Origin: Cordia subcordata | Lineage: Eukaryota > Streptophyta > Magnoliopsida > Boraginales > Cordiaceae | Assembly: GCA_028554755.1 (NCBI GenBank) | Contig: JAPTOF010000008.1 | Location: forward strand, 12,154,501-12,218,500 | DNA length: 64,000 bases | Reading direction: 5' to 3' | Shown here: piece after piece, positions 35,751 to 47,926 of the stretch | How the letters are laid out: each line of letters begins with the position of its first letter | Numbering within the stretch: position 1 is the stretch's first letter | Position numbers and translations under genes: made by a program | The notes under the pieces: model-generated | Databases searched by the model: none | What the model saw: only the letters and a program-made list of their open reading frames with translations | Told to the model about the DNA's origin: nothing

Positions 35751-36210
35751 TAAAGACGTGGTGATAGGGGAGGTGCCATGGAAGCAGGTGCATTGGACAG
35801 TGGACTGGTTTGTCAATGAAGAGAGGCTTTGAAATTGGAGCCTTTTTCAGAATCACTTACCCTTTGGGTATCTCTTGCACAAAGTTTCTGTCAAGGTGAT
35901 GAGGAATGACGTGAAAGACGATTTCTACGCCTAGAATGCTAGCCTCGATGGTGAGTTTTCTGTGGTCTCTGTTTATAAACTACTTAAGGATGTGCCTACA
36001 GATTCGTATTTTCCATGGGGTGACCTTCGGAAGCTATAGTGTCCTCATAGATGCTTAAGTTTTATATGGCAATTGATGCAGAAAAGAATTCCTTGAAAGG
36101 CTAATTTGGTTCAAAGAGGAGTTAAAATAGATGATCTATGTGTGGTATGTGGGGCAAGTACAGAGGATGAAGAACACCTGTTTTGAGAGCGTAGAGCGCT
36201 TGAGATCTGG
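35750..36210 (+). pseudogene. LINE relic: reverse-transcriptase zinc-binding (zf-RVT) region
   Basis: The plus frame, with stops, reads DGEFSVVSVYKLLKDVP, FPWGDLRKL, CPHRCLSFIWQLMQKRIP, ANLVQRGVKIDDLCVVCGAS and EDEEHLF then ALEIW. This follows the zf-RVT consensus (FSVKSAY..L; W..IW.L..P.K...F.W......L.T..NL..R......C..C....E...HLF..C....W). It stops exactly where the copia LTR starts (36211). Its natural continuation, an RNase H domain, begins on the far side of the copia element at 44174. Confidence 0.8.
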
Positions 36211-36403
36211 TGTTAGATAATAATACTAATTCAAGTTAGTTTATTATTATTATTTAGTTGATGTCTTATTTTGTTATTAGTAATGGATTAGTGCATTGCT
36301 ATATGTCAAATAGTGGAGAAATTATAAGCATGTTTTAATTAGTCAAGTGGTTAGTGGTGATACGTCTAGAATTGTGAAAAACATGTCAAAGTGGGTAGTT
36401 TTT
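36211..36403 (+). repeat. copia left LTR, 5' part
   Basis: It matches 43875-44067 of the right LTR from TGTTAGATAATAATA to GTGGGTAGTTTTT. It is cut by the LINE insertion and resumes at 39703. Confidence 0.9.
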
Positions 36404-37664
36404 TTTTTTTTTTCCTCCATGATACCTCTAGCTACTGTGCTCTCACCTCTCTCTAAAGTCCACCACTATTGACCACTATCAACTCCACAGGGAAGAAGAA
36501 AAGATCAAGTGCATCTAAAACTCGTGAGAGTGCTAGGTTTGCATCAAAGTTTGACTATGGCAACTATGAGGAAGAAGAAGACTACACCATGGACATTTTC
36601 TTGGAGCTCAAAGGTACTTGTGGCATAATTAACAAATTGCTTTCAAGAAATGCTGAGGATTCTTGTTCATCTTCTACACAAAAAAAAGCTTGAGTTTTCT
36701 TCTTTAATGGAGGTAAATATTCAAGAAGATTATTCAACTACTTCTCCTTGGATTGTCGACAAGAAGATATAAGAAGCAGAACAAGAACTTGTGAACTCCT
36801 CTTCTCGAGTGGGCTTAGGGAACTACCTGGAGGAGAAGTACGACATTTCCAAAGTGAGCTTGTTCGAAGTGTTGGAAAATTTCTCTTTAAAGTGAGCTAC
36901 CGTTAATTATTTTTTGGTTTTATAAAATAGGCTGAATATCTGGTTCATAAATTGGGCTTTGTGATCATATTGGTTTTAGCCCACCTCATAAATCCATACG
37001 GTTCTTTTGTGCGTAGGCCCATATATTCTGATAAATCCTTTTATGGGTAGGACTGTCAGAATTTATTATAAATAGGACTATGTCCCCTCTCCTACTCTTA
37101 ACTTAACAGTTGTTCTCATAAGTATCTATTAATATTGAGTAGAGTAAGGAGAGGAAGATCTAAGCCTAGATTTGGTGACAATTATTTCTTCAACAACAAT
37201 TCTTTAAGAATAATGGCTCAAACAGGAATGTGCATCCGCTATCAATTATGTCTTTGAATTTTATATTGTAAATTCATGTATACGATCCTCTATTGCGCTT
37301 ACACGAAGTCTTTCTAGGAAAAGCAAGGCAGGACAAGAAAATGAACCTTTGATTGCTCTTGAAAGGAACTTTCATAAAGAAAATCAGATTACTAGCAAAG
37401 ATATGCAGAATGAAAATATGGAAGCAACTACGGCCGCCAACTCGAGCTCAAACTTGGTGTTGACTTTTGATCCTAAATATGGAGCTTAAATTGTGTCTCT
37501 CACTTTGAAGAACACTTTTCCAGCACAAACCTCACTTCCAAAAAGCTTCTTCCATGAAAAATCTTCACCCTATCATGCTGAATTGATCGCTATAGAGAAG
37601 AAGGAAAAGGAGCGGTTATTACCCGAGAGATACTAGCATGTAACTGCTAGGCATTATTCTCCTT

Positions 37665-38177
37665 TTGTTGCCACGATTAACAACTTTCCACCGAATAAAA
37701 TTACTTTTTCTAGCTAACAACTTTCCACCGAATAAAAGTACTTTTTCTGGCTTTAACACTCAAAAACCGACAGCTCATTCCCTTTTCAAGGCCCTTGGTC
37801 CAACTCAAAATTCAAATTCACATAAGTCAAACTTTGCTAAAAAGCAACTTCATTCCAATGTTGACATTATCTCCTTGGGTAAGCAAGCTAGTCTTGTTAC
37901 TTCCCAACTAGTTGAGTTTTCTTCATATGTCAACGTGGATACTTTTCGGGCCACAGTGGATTTTCCATCCATGAATCAGTATGCTCCATCGGCTGGAAAG
38001 AATAAACAGAACGCTCCTTGGCCAAGCTCAACTCCAAACTTGACAAATTCTTACAAGGTAATTAATGCTACATCCACTCCAATGAATCACAACAATATCA
38101 ATCAAGTTTATTATAAAGATTTTCCCTCACTTGATCATGCATCTTCTAGTCGGGTATTGCATTCTCCTTCAACTTGA
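37665..38177 (+). pseudogene. LINE ORF1 N-terminal region
   Basis: 170 open codons rich in Ser, Asn and Pro (for example PSAGKNKQNAPWPSSTP and KDFPSLDHASSSRVLHS), upstream of the DUF4283 part and in the position of the disordered N-terminal part of plant LINE ORF1 proteins. It includes a 38-bp-scale local duplication (AACAACTTTCCACCGAATAA at 37680 and 37717). It ends at a stop before the DUF4283 frame. Not an independent gene. Confidence 0.5.
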
Positions 38178-38179
38178 CC

Positions 38180-38960
38180 ATCACACTTGAATACTCAAAT
38201 TCTATCTCATAATGTACATGTCTTTCACGATGAATTGAATGCAAGCAATTTGGTACCCATAAATTTGACAAGGTCAGTTTGGAATTTGGAGAAAGATTGG
38301 AAAAAATCTTGCTTAGGCAACCTTGAAACTTCCCGATATCTTGAGTTTCATGTTCCTTATGAAGAAAATGGTTTTGTTGGTACAACACTTCTCGTTGAAG
38401 TTTTTGAGGAAGGGAATGATCATTGAAGGAATTGTTTAATTGGCTAATTCATTGGTAGCCCTCCTCTTTTTTCCTCATTCACAAAATGGTTAACATACAT
38501 TGAAAGGCATTTGGAAATGTTGATATCAAATCCGCCGAGAATGGCCTTTATGTGTTCAAGTTTGAAAACAATGAAGCTTGTGAACATGTTATGGAGCATC
38601 TTTGGCATATAAACCATCATTCCCTCTTGCTTCGAAAATGGGATGCAAGTGCGCAAATGTTCAATTTTAGTTGGGAAAAAGTCCCTCTTTGGGTTAAGCT
38701 ACGTAACGTCCCTTATTCTCTTATTACTAGAAGAAGGCTTAGCTAAATTGGAAGCACAATTGGAGTTTCGCTTTATATGGATAAGGTTACAAAATCATGC
38801 ATGTTTGTCGGTTTTCCAAGAATTTGCATCGAAATGGATCTCTCTAAAAACCTCCCGAATTGCATATTTGTGTAGCTTCGAAATGGTTAATGGGCTAAAA
38901 CTGATGTTGAATATGAATGGAAACCACTGGTTTGTTCTTCTTGTAAATGGTTGATCACTC
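38180..38960 (+). pseudogene. LINE ORF1, DUF4283 and CCHC-type zinc region, frameshifted
   Basis: Successive frames carry the DUF4283 hallmarks: WKKSCLG, then VFKFENNEACEHVMEHLWHI, LLRKWDASAQMFNFSWEKVP, LWVKLRNVPYSLITRR, followed out of frame by GLAKLEAQLE, FARICIEMDL-like text and a CSSC-type cluster. At least three frameshifts and several stops. DUF4283 proteins are mostly ORF1 products of plant LINEs. Confidence 0.75.
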
Positions 38961-39702
38961 CCTTTGTTCTTACCCAATTGCTCCAAAAGTCAATGTCCCA
39001 AGGCAAGCCCCTTAGAATTGAGAAAATGAAAGATGAATAGAAGAATGCTAAAATAAAGAAGGTTTGGAGAAAAACCAATCTGAATCCTACTCCGTTTGCT
39101 AATGTGGTTCTTGAATCTAAAACAATTCAACCATTAAAAGGAGGCAAATCCACCTTAGCCACTTCTCCTAAGGGCCCCTCGGTTACTATGGCTACAAATG
39201 ATTGAAAGAACAGCTCAAATGCTTTAAGATCTTACTTGGAAGGAATTAGATTTGCTACATTTGAAGATATTGTTGAGAAGAAGTTAGAAATGACTTGGAA
39301 AATGCATTGGCCAATTCGGCACATGATGAAATCGAAGAAAATGTGGGCGATATTAACATTTTGGCACATAAAGGTAATGGCATATGCAAGAAGTTAAGAT
39401 TGGTGGTGAGGAATTGAGGATCATAGACCCCAGCAATGAAGTTGAAGCTTTACCCCTCGAGCAACCATGAGCCCTTGATACTTGACTTTCCTTTTATTTG
39501 TTCATTTTATCCTTTCTTTGAGATCGTATTACCTTTTGTAGCATGGATACTTTCTTGATGTTTTTGATGTTGCCCCTCAAGTTGTGACTTGCTCTTTTTT
39601 GTTGTATCTTTGGCTTGAGGGATTTGGGATGTACTTGTTACAAATTGCGATTAATAAGTAACTTACTTAATCCGCACAAAAAAAAAAAAGTGGGTAGTTT
39701 TT

Positions 39703-39807
39703 CAAGTGTCTATTTAACCAAGAGTTGTATTGTGTGTTTATTAATTATGTTCAATATAAAAATTTCTTCTTCCAAAATACTTGTCTTTCTTAAAATACTT
39801 TTCTACA
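39703..39807 (+). repeat. copia left LTR, 3' part
   Basis: It matches the last part of the right LTR, from CAAGTGTCTATTTAA to TTTTCTACA. The primer-binding site starts three bases later. Confidence 0.9.
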
Positions 39808-39869
39808 AGTGGCATCCGAGCTAGGTCCCAATATAAACAAAATATATAAAAAAAAGAGTGTGAGTGAAA

Positions 39870-40790
39870 ATGGCTGCAAACAACTTTTCAAGCCTTTCAA
39901 TTCCAGTGTTCAACGGTATCAATTATTAATTATGGTCCGTAAAAATGAAAACTCTCTTCAAATTTCACTATTTTTGAGAGTTAATCGAGAATGGATTTGA
40001 GTATCTTAGAGATCAGAGCAAGTACCAAGATTGACAGCGGCTCAACTGAATGAGTTAAAGGAGAAGGTGAAAAAGGATGATAAAGCCTCGTTCATGATTC
40101 AACAAGGTGTGGATGAAGTTATATTTCCAAGAGTCATGGCTATAGCTATATTAAAAGAAGCATAGGACTTGTTGTATGATCAATACCATAGGTCAAGTAA
40201 TGTGGTGCAAGTCAAGTTGTAGACGCTGCAGAGATAATTTGAGAATTTGCAAATGCAGCCATAAAAAATAATTCAAAGTCTCTTTGCAAGAGTCTCTTCT
40301 ATTGTGAACCAAATTCGGTCCCTAGGAGAAGAATTGACTGAACAGAAGGTTGTAGAGAAAGTCTTGGGATCACTTCCGCCAAGTTCAGCCATGTCATTGC
40401 TACCATTGAAGAATCAAATGACTTATTTGACTGCTCACAAGCTAAACTTATGAACTCGTTCAATCGCATAGCCTAAGTTTAAATAGAGGAGTTGACATAT
40501 CCTTGGAGCATGCCTTTCAGTCAAAGGTTGATTTGCAAAGAAATTCAAAATTTTTGGAGAAGAGACAGCAATGGTAAAGGAAGGGATTGTGGTCATGACT
40601 GTGGAAATTTTGGGCGTGGTAGAGGACATGGTAAAAATGGATATAACATTGAAAATTCTTTAGCTTGTTCTTATTGTGGTGGATCTAATCATGTGGACAA
40701 AGATTGCTGGTATAAAAACAAGCCTGATCACAATAAAAATTCTATTCAATGTTACAATTGCAAAAAAATATGTCCACAAAACTAAAAATT
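39870..40790 (+). pseudogene. copia gag with zinc knuckle
   Basis: It starts MAANNFSSLSIPVFNG, the usual opening of plant copia gag (UBN2-type), then breaks into several frames with stops. Near 40660-40790 is a CCHC-type stretch (CSYCGGSNHVDKDCW and CYNCKK), the second knuckle damaged by a small indel. Confidence 0.75.
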
Positions 40791-40865
40791 ATGAGTCAAA
40801 GGAGGAAGTGAATTATTTAGAAGAACAGGAAGCATGTAGAGATAATTTATTTGTTGCTTGCCTAA

Positions 40866-41171
40866 TTGCTAATATTGATTTGTCAAGATACATGGTATTT
40901 AGATAGTGGATGTAGTAATCACATGACTAGGAAAAAAGAATATTTTGTGGAGTTAGATGAGATGTATGAAATGCAAGTTACAATGGGCAACAATAACAAG
41001 ATACATGTGTGTGGCTTAGGTGTTATTGCTATCAATTCTAAGTTTGGTAGGAAGCACATTCATAATGTCATGTATGTTCTTGGGTTGACTAAAAATCTCT
41101 TAAGTTTGGGTCAATTGATTTGCAAAGGATATTATGCTTTGTGTGACAATGATGAATGCATGATTTTTTAG
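40866..41171 (+). pseudogene. copia aspartic protease region
   Basis: The sequence WYLDSGCSNHMT places the catalytic D-S/T-G-type triad (here DSG), followed by VTMGNNNKIHVCGLGVIAI and VMYVLGLTKNLLSLGQL, standard for copia protease. The frame ends with a stop after MIF. Confidence 0.85.
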
Positions 41172-41199
41172 AAGAAAAGTAAGAGTTCATTTTTACAGC

Positions 41200-42030
41200 A
41201 AAAATATCAGCAAACAAGATGTTTCCTATCAATTTCTCACAAATTGACCTCAGTGCCTTTCAATTTTCAAGTGATGATTCTATGTTGTGGCGTAGAAGAT
41301 ATGCCTATTTCAATGTTGCTAGGTTGTAGCTATTGCATAAAGAGAATATGGTGTCAAGCCTTCGTGTGGTGCAACTGAATAACAAAACTTGTGAACCATG
41401 TATTTCTTGCAAGCAACATCATAAGAAGTTTCCTGAAGGCATTGCTTGAAGAGCCACTAGACCCTTAATGCTAGTACATGCATACATATGTGGGCCTATT
41501 CAAAATACTTCTTTGGATGAGAGTAAGTATTTTCTTCTCTTTATTGATGACTTTTCAAGGATGATGTGGGTGTACTTTTTGAAGGAGAAATCAGAGGCTT
41601 TTGAAGTCTTCAAGCAATTTTAGGCGTTTGTGGAGAAGTAATTTAGGCATTCAATTAAAACTTTATGCACTGATCATGGAGGTGAATTCACATCCCAAGA
41701 ATTCAACTCAATTTTGCAAAGACAATGGCATACAGAGACAGCTTACCATAGGAAATGGTGCATTGGAGCGAAAAAATAGAATCATTATTAAGGCTGCAAA
41801 GTGTATGTTGAATAATAAAAGCCTACCTAAGATTTTTTGGTTAAAAGCTATGGCAATAACTGTGTATGTGCTTAACCGTTTTCCAACACAAACAATAAAG
41901 AACATAACTCCATATGAAGCTTATAAAGGTAGGAAACTAAATGTAAGTCATTTGAGGTTTTTTGGTTCTATTACATATGCATTGGTTCCATTAGAATTAA
42001 GGAAGAAGTTAGATGAAAAAAGTGTTTAAT
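41200..42030 (+). pseudogene. copia integrase region
   Basis: Pieces in different frames: a pre-integrase HxxxH/CxxC-like stretch (CEPCISCKQHHKKFP, about 41390-41440), FIDDFSRMMWVYFLKEKSEA (about 41535-41605), TLCTDHGGEFTSQEFN (about 41660-41710) with integrase Asp and neighbouring residues, then NRFPTQTIKNITPYEAYKGR in another frame. Frameshifts and stops throughout. Confidence 0.85.
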
Positions 42031-42339
42031 GATCTTTATTAGCTATAGCAAAGAGATAAAAGGGTATAGATTGTTTAATCCTCTCACTAAAAAAATTAAT
42101 TATTAGCCATGATGTCATATTTAATTGAGATGTAGTTTGGCTTTGGAAAGATGGTGAAGCAGCTACTAGACTTATGGGCATTGAATCTAACCTAGAAGCA
42201 GCCTCTGCACTTGTGCCTGTTTCCCTAATGGTAGAGTCCACTCCAGATTCACCACCATGAAAGGTACGAAGTCTAGCTGATGTTTATGCCTTTTGTGAAT
42301 TTTCATGCTTTGTTGAGGAACCAACTTGTTTTGGAGACG

Positions 42340-43320
42340 CAATTGTGAAGGAATAGTGGGTGAAAGCAATGGAAGAGGTGATCACTGCCATTGAAAAGAA
42401 TAATACATGGAGTTTGGCGGATTTGCCTGTTCGAAAAGAAGCAATTGGCCTGAAGTGGATTTACAAGTCAAAATTCAATCCTAATGACATGTTATAAAGG
42501 AAGAAAGCCTGGTTGGTGGTTAAAGGGTATGCACAAATCCTAGGTACTAATTTTTCAAAAACTAATGCTCTTGTTGCAAGATTTGATATTGTGAGAATAA
42601 TTTTGGCAATAGTAGCTCATAATGGTTGGCCAATGTACCAACTTGACATTAAATCAGCTTTTCTTAATGGTGAGTTTCTTGAGGATATTTTTGTAGAACA
42701 ACCTATGGTCTTTGAGAAAAAAAGGTTGAAGCAAAAAGTTTACAAATTGTATAAGGCACTTTACAGGTTACAACAAGCTCCAAGAGCTTGGTATAACAAA
42801 ATTGATAGTTATTTTGAGCAAAATAACTTTGAAAAGAGTGCAAGTGGACCCACTTTGTATGTTGAAACCTGTGGTGATGAGTTCTTGATGGTTTGTTTAT
42901 ATGTTGATGACGTGATATATACTAGGAACTCAATTAAAATGATGAAAGGTTTTAAGAAGTCAATGATGAAAACCTTTGAGATGCCTAATTTGGGTTTATT
43001 GCATTATTTTTTGGGTGTTGAAGTTGTGCAAGATGTAGATGGTATGTTTATTTTTCAGAAAAAATATGCTATTGATCTCTTGAAGAGGCTAGGAATGGCT
43101 AACTGCAATGCTATCAAAACTCCAATTAAAACAAATGATAAGTTCTCTTTGGATGATAAAGTTGAAAAAGCAAATGAAAAGGATTTCAGAAGCATGGTTG
43201 AGGGTTTGTTGTATCTCACCTATACTAGACGAGATATCATATTTGCAATAAGTCTTATTTCTAGATTCATGCACAGTCTAAGCAAGCATCATTTGGTGCA
43301 GCTAAGAGAGTGTTAAGACA
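42340..43320 (+). pseudogene. copia reverse transcriptase region
   Basis: A long open part (42513-43316) contains MYQLDIKSAFLNGEFLEDIF, YKALYRLQQAPRAWYNKID, the catalytic YVDDV (42901-42915) and YFLGVEVVQ. The preceding codons (AIGLKWIYKSKFNPND, about 42445-42490) are separated by a stop. The RNase H part follows one frameshift later. Confidence 0.9.
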
Positions 43321-43860
43321 CATTCAAGGGAGAATCAGCTATGGCATCAAGTATAATGGTGTCAAGTATAAGAAGGGAGAAAGTAATAAATTTTTGGCAT
43401 TTACTAATAGTGATTGGGCAGGTTATATAGATGACAAGAAAAGCACATCAAGATTTATTATTTGCCTCGTTACTGGAGCTATTTCATGGATGTCAAAGAA
43501 GCAACAAAGTACTGCACTATCAAGCACAGAAGCTGCGTACATAGCTGCCACAATTGCTGTATGTCAAGTCACTTGGTAGAGGACGATATTAGCTGATCTT
43601 AAGCAAAAGCAAGAGATGCCAACAACAATATATTGTGACAACAAGTCCACAATTGCAATGTCAAGAAATCCAGTGCAACAAGAGAGATCAAAGCATATTG
43701 AGACTCGTTACCATTTCATAAGAGAATTGGTTTCTAAGGGTGAGATTGAACTTTAACATTGCAAAACTGAAGACTAACTAGCTAACACGCTCACAAAAGC
43801 ATTAGCAGAAGGAAAGTTCAGAAAGTTAGGAACCATGATTGGCATTCAAATCCTTACTTG
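43310..43860 (+). pseudogene. copia RNase H region
   Basis: The sequence FTNSDWAGYIDDKKSTSRF, SWMSKKQQSTALSSTEAAYI and, after a stop, IYCDNKSTIAMSRNPVQQER and SKHIETRYHFIREL gives the full copia RNase H/C-terminal order, ending just before the polypurine tract and right LTR. Confidence 0.88.
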
Positions 43861-43874
43861 AATTAAGGGAGAAA

Positions 43875-44173
43875 TGTTAGATAATAATAATAATTCAAGT
43901 TAGTTTTTTATTATTATTATTTAGTTGATGTCTTATTTTGTTGTTAGTAATGGAGTAGTGCATTGTTATGTGTCAAGTAGTTGAGAAGTTATAGGCATGT
44001 TTTATTTAGTCAAGTAATTACTGGTGACATGTCTAGAATTGTGGAAAACATGTCAAAGTGGATAGTTTTTCAAGTGTCTATTTAAGCAAGAGTTGTATTG
44101 TGTGTTTATTAATTTAATTCAATAAAACTTTCCTCTTCCAAAATACTTGTCTTTCCTATATTATTTTTCTACA
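43875..44173 (+). repeat. copia right LTR
   Basis: 299 bp, TGTTAGATAATAATA to TTTTCTACA. The polypurine tract AAGGGAGAAA lies directly upstream (43865-43874). Confidence 0.95.
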
Positions 44174-44965
44174 TCTAGCATATACTTCAACCTAAGGGTG
44201 ATCATGTGATTTTCAGCAAGGTGCCATGGATCAAATGGTTTAAGCCAAACATCCAAACTTGACATTGGAATATAATGTTTGTTTTGGTTTCTAATGGATT
44301 TGAAGATGGTACAATGAGATAATATATGATAAGCAGTAGGAACCTTCCCTACAACATAAAGCAAAGGTCATTAGCGATTGTTTCAAAGGAAAGAAAAAGG
44401 CTTGGAGTAATAGAGGCATAACTGGCGTACAATAGAAAAGAGGTAGGAACTCATTAAATGGAGCCCTCTATGGTTGATACTAACTTTAACATTGATGGAT
44501 GTTCTAAAGGAGACCCTGATTTAGCCGCTGTAGAAGGAGTCTTTTGCGATTGCTGGGGCAAATGCCTAGGGGTTTTTGTCGTTAACTTGGGTTAGGCTTC
44601 GAACAATGTGACGAAGGTGAGAGCTTTGTAAGAGGGCCTCTATTTCATAGTACAAAATGCCATCACCTATTTGGAGATTGAACAGATTCACAAATCTTGA
44701 GTCACGGGGTAAGTGGAAGCTCTTGCCTTAGAGGAATGATTCGGTCGTTGGTAGAAGAATGTCGCAAAATTATGGCTAAGCATCAAAACTTTCAACTTAG
44801 ACACGTGTATATAAAGGCAAACAAAATTGTCGATTGGATGGCGACATATGGCTTGGAATTGCCTATGGGAGTCCACTATCTCCACGATCCTCTAGAGCAA
44901 ATTAAACGAATCCTGAGTGAAGACATGAGGGGAGTGACTACTCCGAGACTTATTTCCTTATAATT
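44174..44965 (+). pseudogene. LINE relic: RNase H domain, continuation of the 35.75-36.21 kb relic
   Basis: From about 44475 the frame gives NFNIDGCSKGDPDLAAVEGV (RNase H strand 1, NxDGSxKGNPG.AG.GGV pattern), then in the next frames GLYFIVQNAITYLEIE-type helix and, at about 44700-44960, ALALEE, AKHQNFQLRHVYIKANKIVD and LEQIKRILSEDMRG. This is the plant LINE RVT_3 order. It continues the zf-RVT relic that stops at the other side of the copia element. Confidence 0.8.
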
Positions 44966-47880
44966 GGCTTAGCCTCCCACAAAATAAAATAAAATAAAAT
45001 AAAATATTCTTTTAGAAGTTAAAATTTAGCATTGTATATCAAAAACAAAAAATTAATTATTAAAATAAAATTTTGAATAAATATATAAAATTAAAAATAA
45101 ATAAAAATTAAAATAAAAATGATTCTGCAAATTATATATTCATATATAAATAGACATACACTCAATATAGACATATATTATCATTTTATTTTATTTTTGT
45201 CTAGATTATTAATATAATTATACTTTATAATATTATTTGTATTTTAGTAACATTATGTAGAATTGATTTTTTAATATTATTTTTATTATTACTTTCATTA
45301 TTATCATTATTGTTTTTATTTTTGTTGTTGCAATAATACAAGGATAATCTATTCTTTTTTTTTAATATAAGTTATTTCCAATAGTATGCTAATATACTAA
45401 TGGCCCATTTGGCATGATGATATAGTTTAGTAAGGAATGGTCAGTCAACATAGAATGTCATCCAACGTAAAATGCCCATGGAATTTTTATTATTTTTCTT
45501 GTATTTGGTTAAAACAATAAAAAAGTTAGAATGGAATGACTATTTTATTTTATATACTTTGTGAAATTATTTTGACAAGTCATAATAGAATGAAAATCAA
45601 TTCAATTAACCAAAATACACTAATTCTTTGATTTAGAATAAAATTGGAATTATGCATACCAATTTTTATACAAAATTAACATGAACTAAAATACTCTTTG
45701 CAGTCTTTTGATCAATAATAAGCTATATCATTATTTATTCAATGATTTTTCATTTTTACACCATATTTAAATTTATTTACTTTTTTAATGTAATTGAGAG
45801 AGAAAAGTTAACCATCTAATAAAATTACACATGCTTTTTGAGTAGAAAAGAGTTAAAAATGAAAGAGCCACATGTATTTTTAATTTTTTTCAAATTTTAA
45901 TTTTTTCCTTTTCATTTTTTTAAAAAGTTTTCAATTTTTTATCTTTTAATTAATATTGACTGAGAATTTGTGAGAGGATAAATGGGGGATAAGTTTTTTT
46001 TTTTTTTTGTGTTTTCTGAGTCCTACTTAAGTTAGAATATTCATTCTTTGGGTTTGGTTAACCAATGAATTTTTTAACTTTTTCTTGAAAAAATCATTCC
46101 GAGGAAATGGACCTCAATTAGTCTTACCAAACGAAAGAAAGAAATTAGAATGTGGAATGACCATTCAATTCCTTGCCACTCTTGCATACCAAACATGACT
46201 TAACAACCAAATGTTGATTTAGAATAAATACATAAATTCATACCGTTAATCCTAAAGTATACCAAGCATGGTAGATTTATTACCAATTCCATTTCTTAAC
46301 TCATTCCATTTCTATCCAAATTTATCCAATCATACCAATTCCCTCCTAATTCTTTCAACAATCCTGAAACTATAACTCATAGGACATATAGTTCCTTGAT
46401 TATGAAAGTTTACCTTTTGGTGCCCATACTTTATTTAGTTATATGTCACTGGTCCTTATATTGTTAATATTTTGACAGAAATCTCACGTGCACTACATGC
46501 TAGTGTAATTTTTTGTCAAGTTTAAGGGCATTTTTTTGCAAACATGGTTTCAAAGTTTTTGAACCCATTCCATTAATATTTTGTGGGAAATTTTAGTCCC
46601 TCAACTATTAGAATGAGCCTTTTAGCCCTCCAGACTTCTATTGGAGAGAGCCTTTAATTAGTCCCTAAATTTTCTATAATTGGACGTCTTTAGTACTTTT
46701 GGCAAATGGTTTTTCAAAATTACCCTTGAAGAGTAAATACTTTTTCGATCATGTGCTAAGCTTGTGAGATTTCTGTTAAATTATGGACAAAATTTGGAGA
46801 AAGGACTAATGATATCCAACTAAAGAAAGATTGACAAAATTCGGAGAAAGGACTAATGATATCCAACTAAAGAAAGATTGCGAACTAAAATGCTCACTTG
46901 GGATTGGAGAGTAATTAAGTGATTGAGGCTACTTCCCACAAGAGTAATGGGATTGATTCAATTTGCAAAAATAGGGGGATTGATTAGGAGTGGGGGTTTT
47001 AAAAGAAAAACTTTAGAAGGCTCACCTTAATATAGTTAAGGGACATAAGGTGTTTGGGAGTGCTTATAAGCTAGTTAAACCTATTTATAAGTAGAAAAAT
47101 AAAATTTATGCGTTTGGAAAATTTTGCTTATAACTAGGTAACGTTGGCTATAAGAAATAAAAAATAAATAAATAAAAGCCCCTAACTTTTTAGCTGCTTA
47201 TAAGCATTGAGAGTCGAAAAAATAAAACTATATTTTTACCCCATAAAGATACAAAAATAAGTGCCCCTTAATTAATGAAATATCCTTTTTAGTTATTTTA
47301 ACAATTCTGCTACTTATAAATATATATATTTATCAACCATGTTAATAACTTATAAGCACATTTTATCTAAACACTTCTATATTTATTTATTATTTGTTTA
47401 TAAGCATCAATTGCTTACAAGTAGTTTAAAAAAAAGTAAAGCCAAACACCATCTAAAATGTTCGATGAGCCATAGTGTTTAGACTGTTGAATGAATTAAC
47501 TAATAGTCTTTGAGGTTTTAATTTGTGACAACATATGACACATTTTGAAGAAAGGGAAAAAAAAAACAGAAAAAGAAAACAACCCACTCAAATTCTCTTA
47601 TTAAAAAAAATGATATCCTATTATATAATTTCACATAAGATTGAAAAGGTTGCAATATATGAAGATATTCATCAAATCCATTGAAAATAGCTCCTAATGA
47701 GCGTCATGTGTATACATCCCTCATTGCGAGAACAAGTACACACGCAACAAGTTTGTGCAGCGCCGCCCAAGCTTGTCCATTCACTTGTCAAAAAGAAAAA
47801 TATCTTCCTGTCCTGCATTTCACGAAAAAACAAAAAGTTGCAGTGCTAAAAGATGATATTCCACATTACTAATCTGCAAT
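44966..47880. other. AT-rich intergenic DNA with MITE-like repeats, no gene seen
   Basis: It begins with an (AAAAT)n run (about 44980-45004). A candidate element with TGGCCCATTTGGCATG at 45402 and an inverted counterpart CATACCAAACATGACTTA at about 46185 may be a MITE of about 800 bp. A 47-bp tandem duplication lies at 46786-46879. At 47050-47455 is a copy of the GTTTGG...GCTTATAAG repeat family also seen at 17.3-17.9 and 60.05-60.6 kb. None codes for protein. Confidence 0.45.
46786..46879. repeat. 47-bp tandem duplication
   Basis: Two copies of a unit starting GACAAAATT and ending AAGAAAGATT, differing at one base (TTTGG versus TTCGG). Confidence 0.85.
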
Positions 47881-47926
47881 AGATTTAGAATGCAACAAGA
47901 ATTCTATATGGGTATCATTTGACACG

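Larger units (their letters stand above)
36404..39689 (+). mobile_element. LINE-type non-LTR insertion in the copia LTR (ORF1/DUF4283, no RT)
   Basis: A block of about 3.29 kb ends in a poly(A) tract (39678-39689) and is bounded by the direct repeat GTGGGTAGTTTTT (36391-36403 and 39690-39702). A long target duplication with a 3' poly(A) is the mark of LINE-type insertion. Broken frames from about 38280 to 38960 give the DUF4283 / zinc-knuckle ORF1 pattern: LEKDWKKSCLGNLETSRYLE, HLWHINHHSLLLRKWDASAQ, FSWEKVPLWVKLRNVPYSLI and VCSSCKW-like residues. No endonuclease or reverse transcriptase is seen, so the copy is internally deleted or non-autonomous. A segment at about 36,900-37,180 with TTTATTATAAATAGGAC looks like a promoter or LTR and may be another captured piece. 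Confidence 0.8.
36211..44173 (+). mobile_element. Ty1/copia retrotransposon, decayed, left LTR split by a LINE
   Basis: The LTRs begin TGTTAGATAATAATA and end TTTTCTACA. The right LTR (43875-44173) is 299 bp. The left LTR (36211-36403 plus 39703-39807) totals 298 bp once the LINE insertion is removed. The flanks TCTGG (36206-36210) and TCTAG (44174-44178) are a 5-bp target duplication with one change. Next to the left LTR is a primer-binding site TGGCATCCGAGC (39810-39821), close to the initiator-Met tRNA type. The polypurine tract AAGGGAGAAA precedes the right LTR. Internal order is gag, zinc knuckle, protease, integrase, RT, RNase H, the copia order. LTRs differ at about one base in ten by eye, so the insertion is old. 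Confidence 0.95.

Noticed and set aside
36469..36693. 74-codon acidic/Ser-rich frame in the LINE insertion
   Set aside because: No recognisable domain; kept only as part of the LINE insertion, not as a gene.
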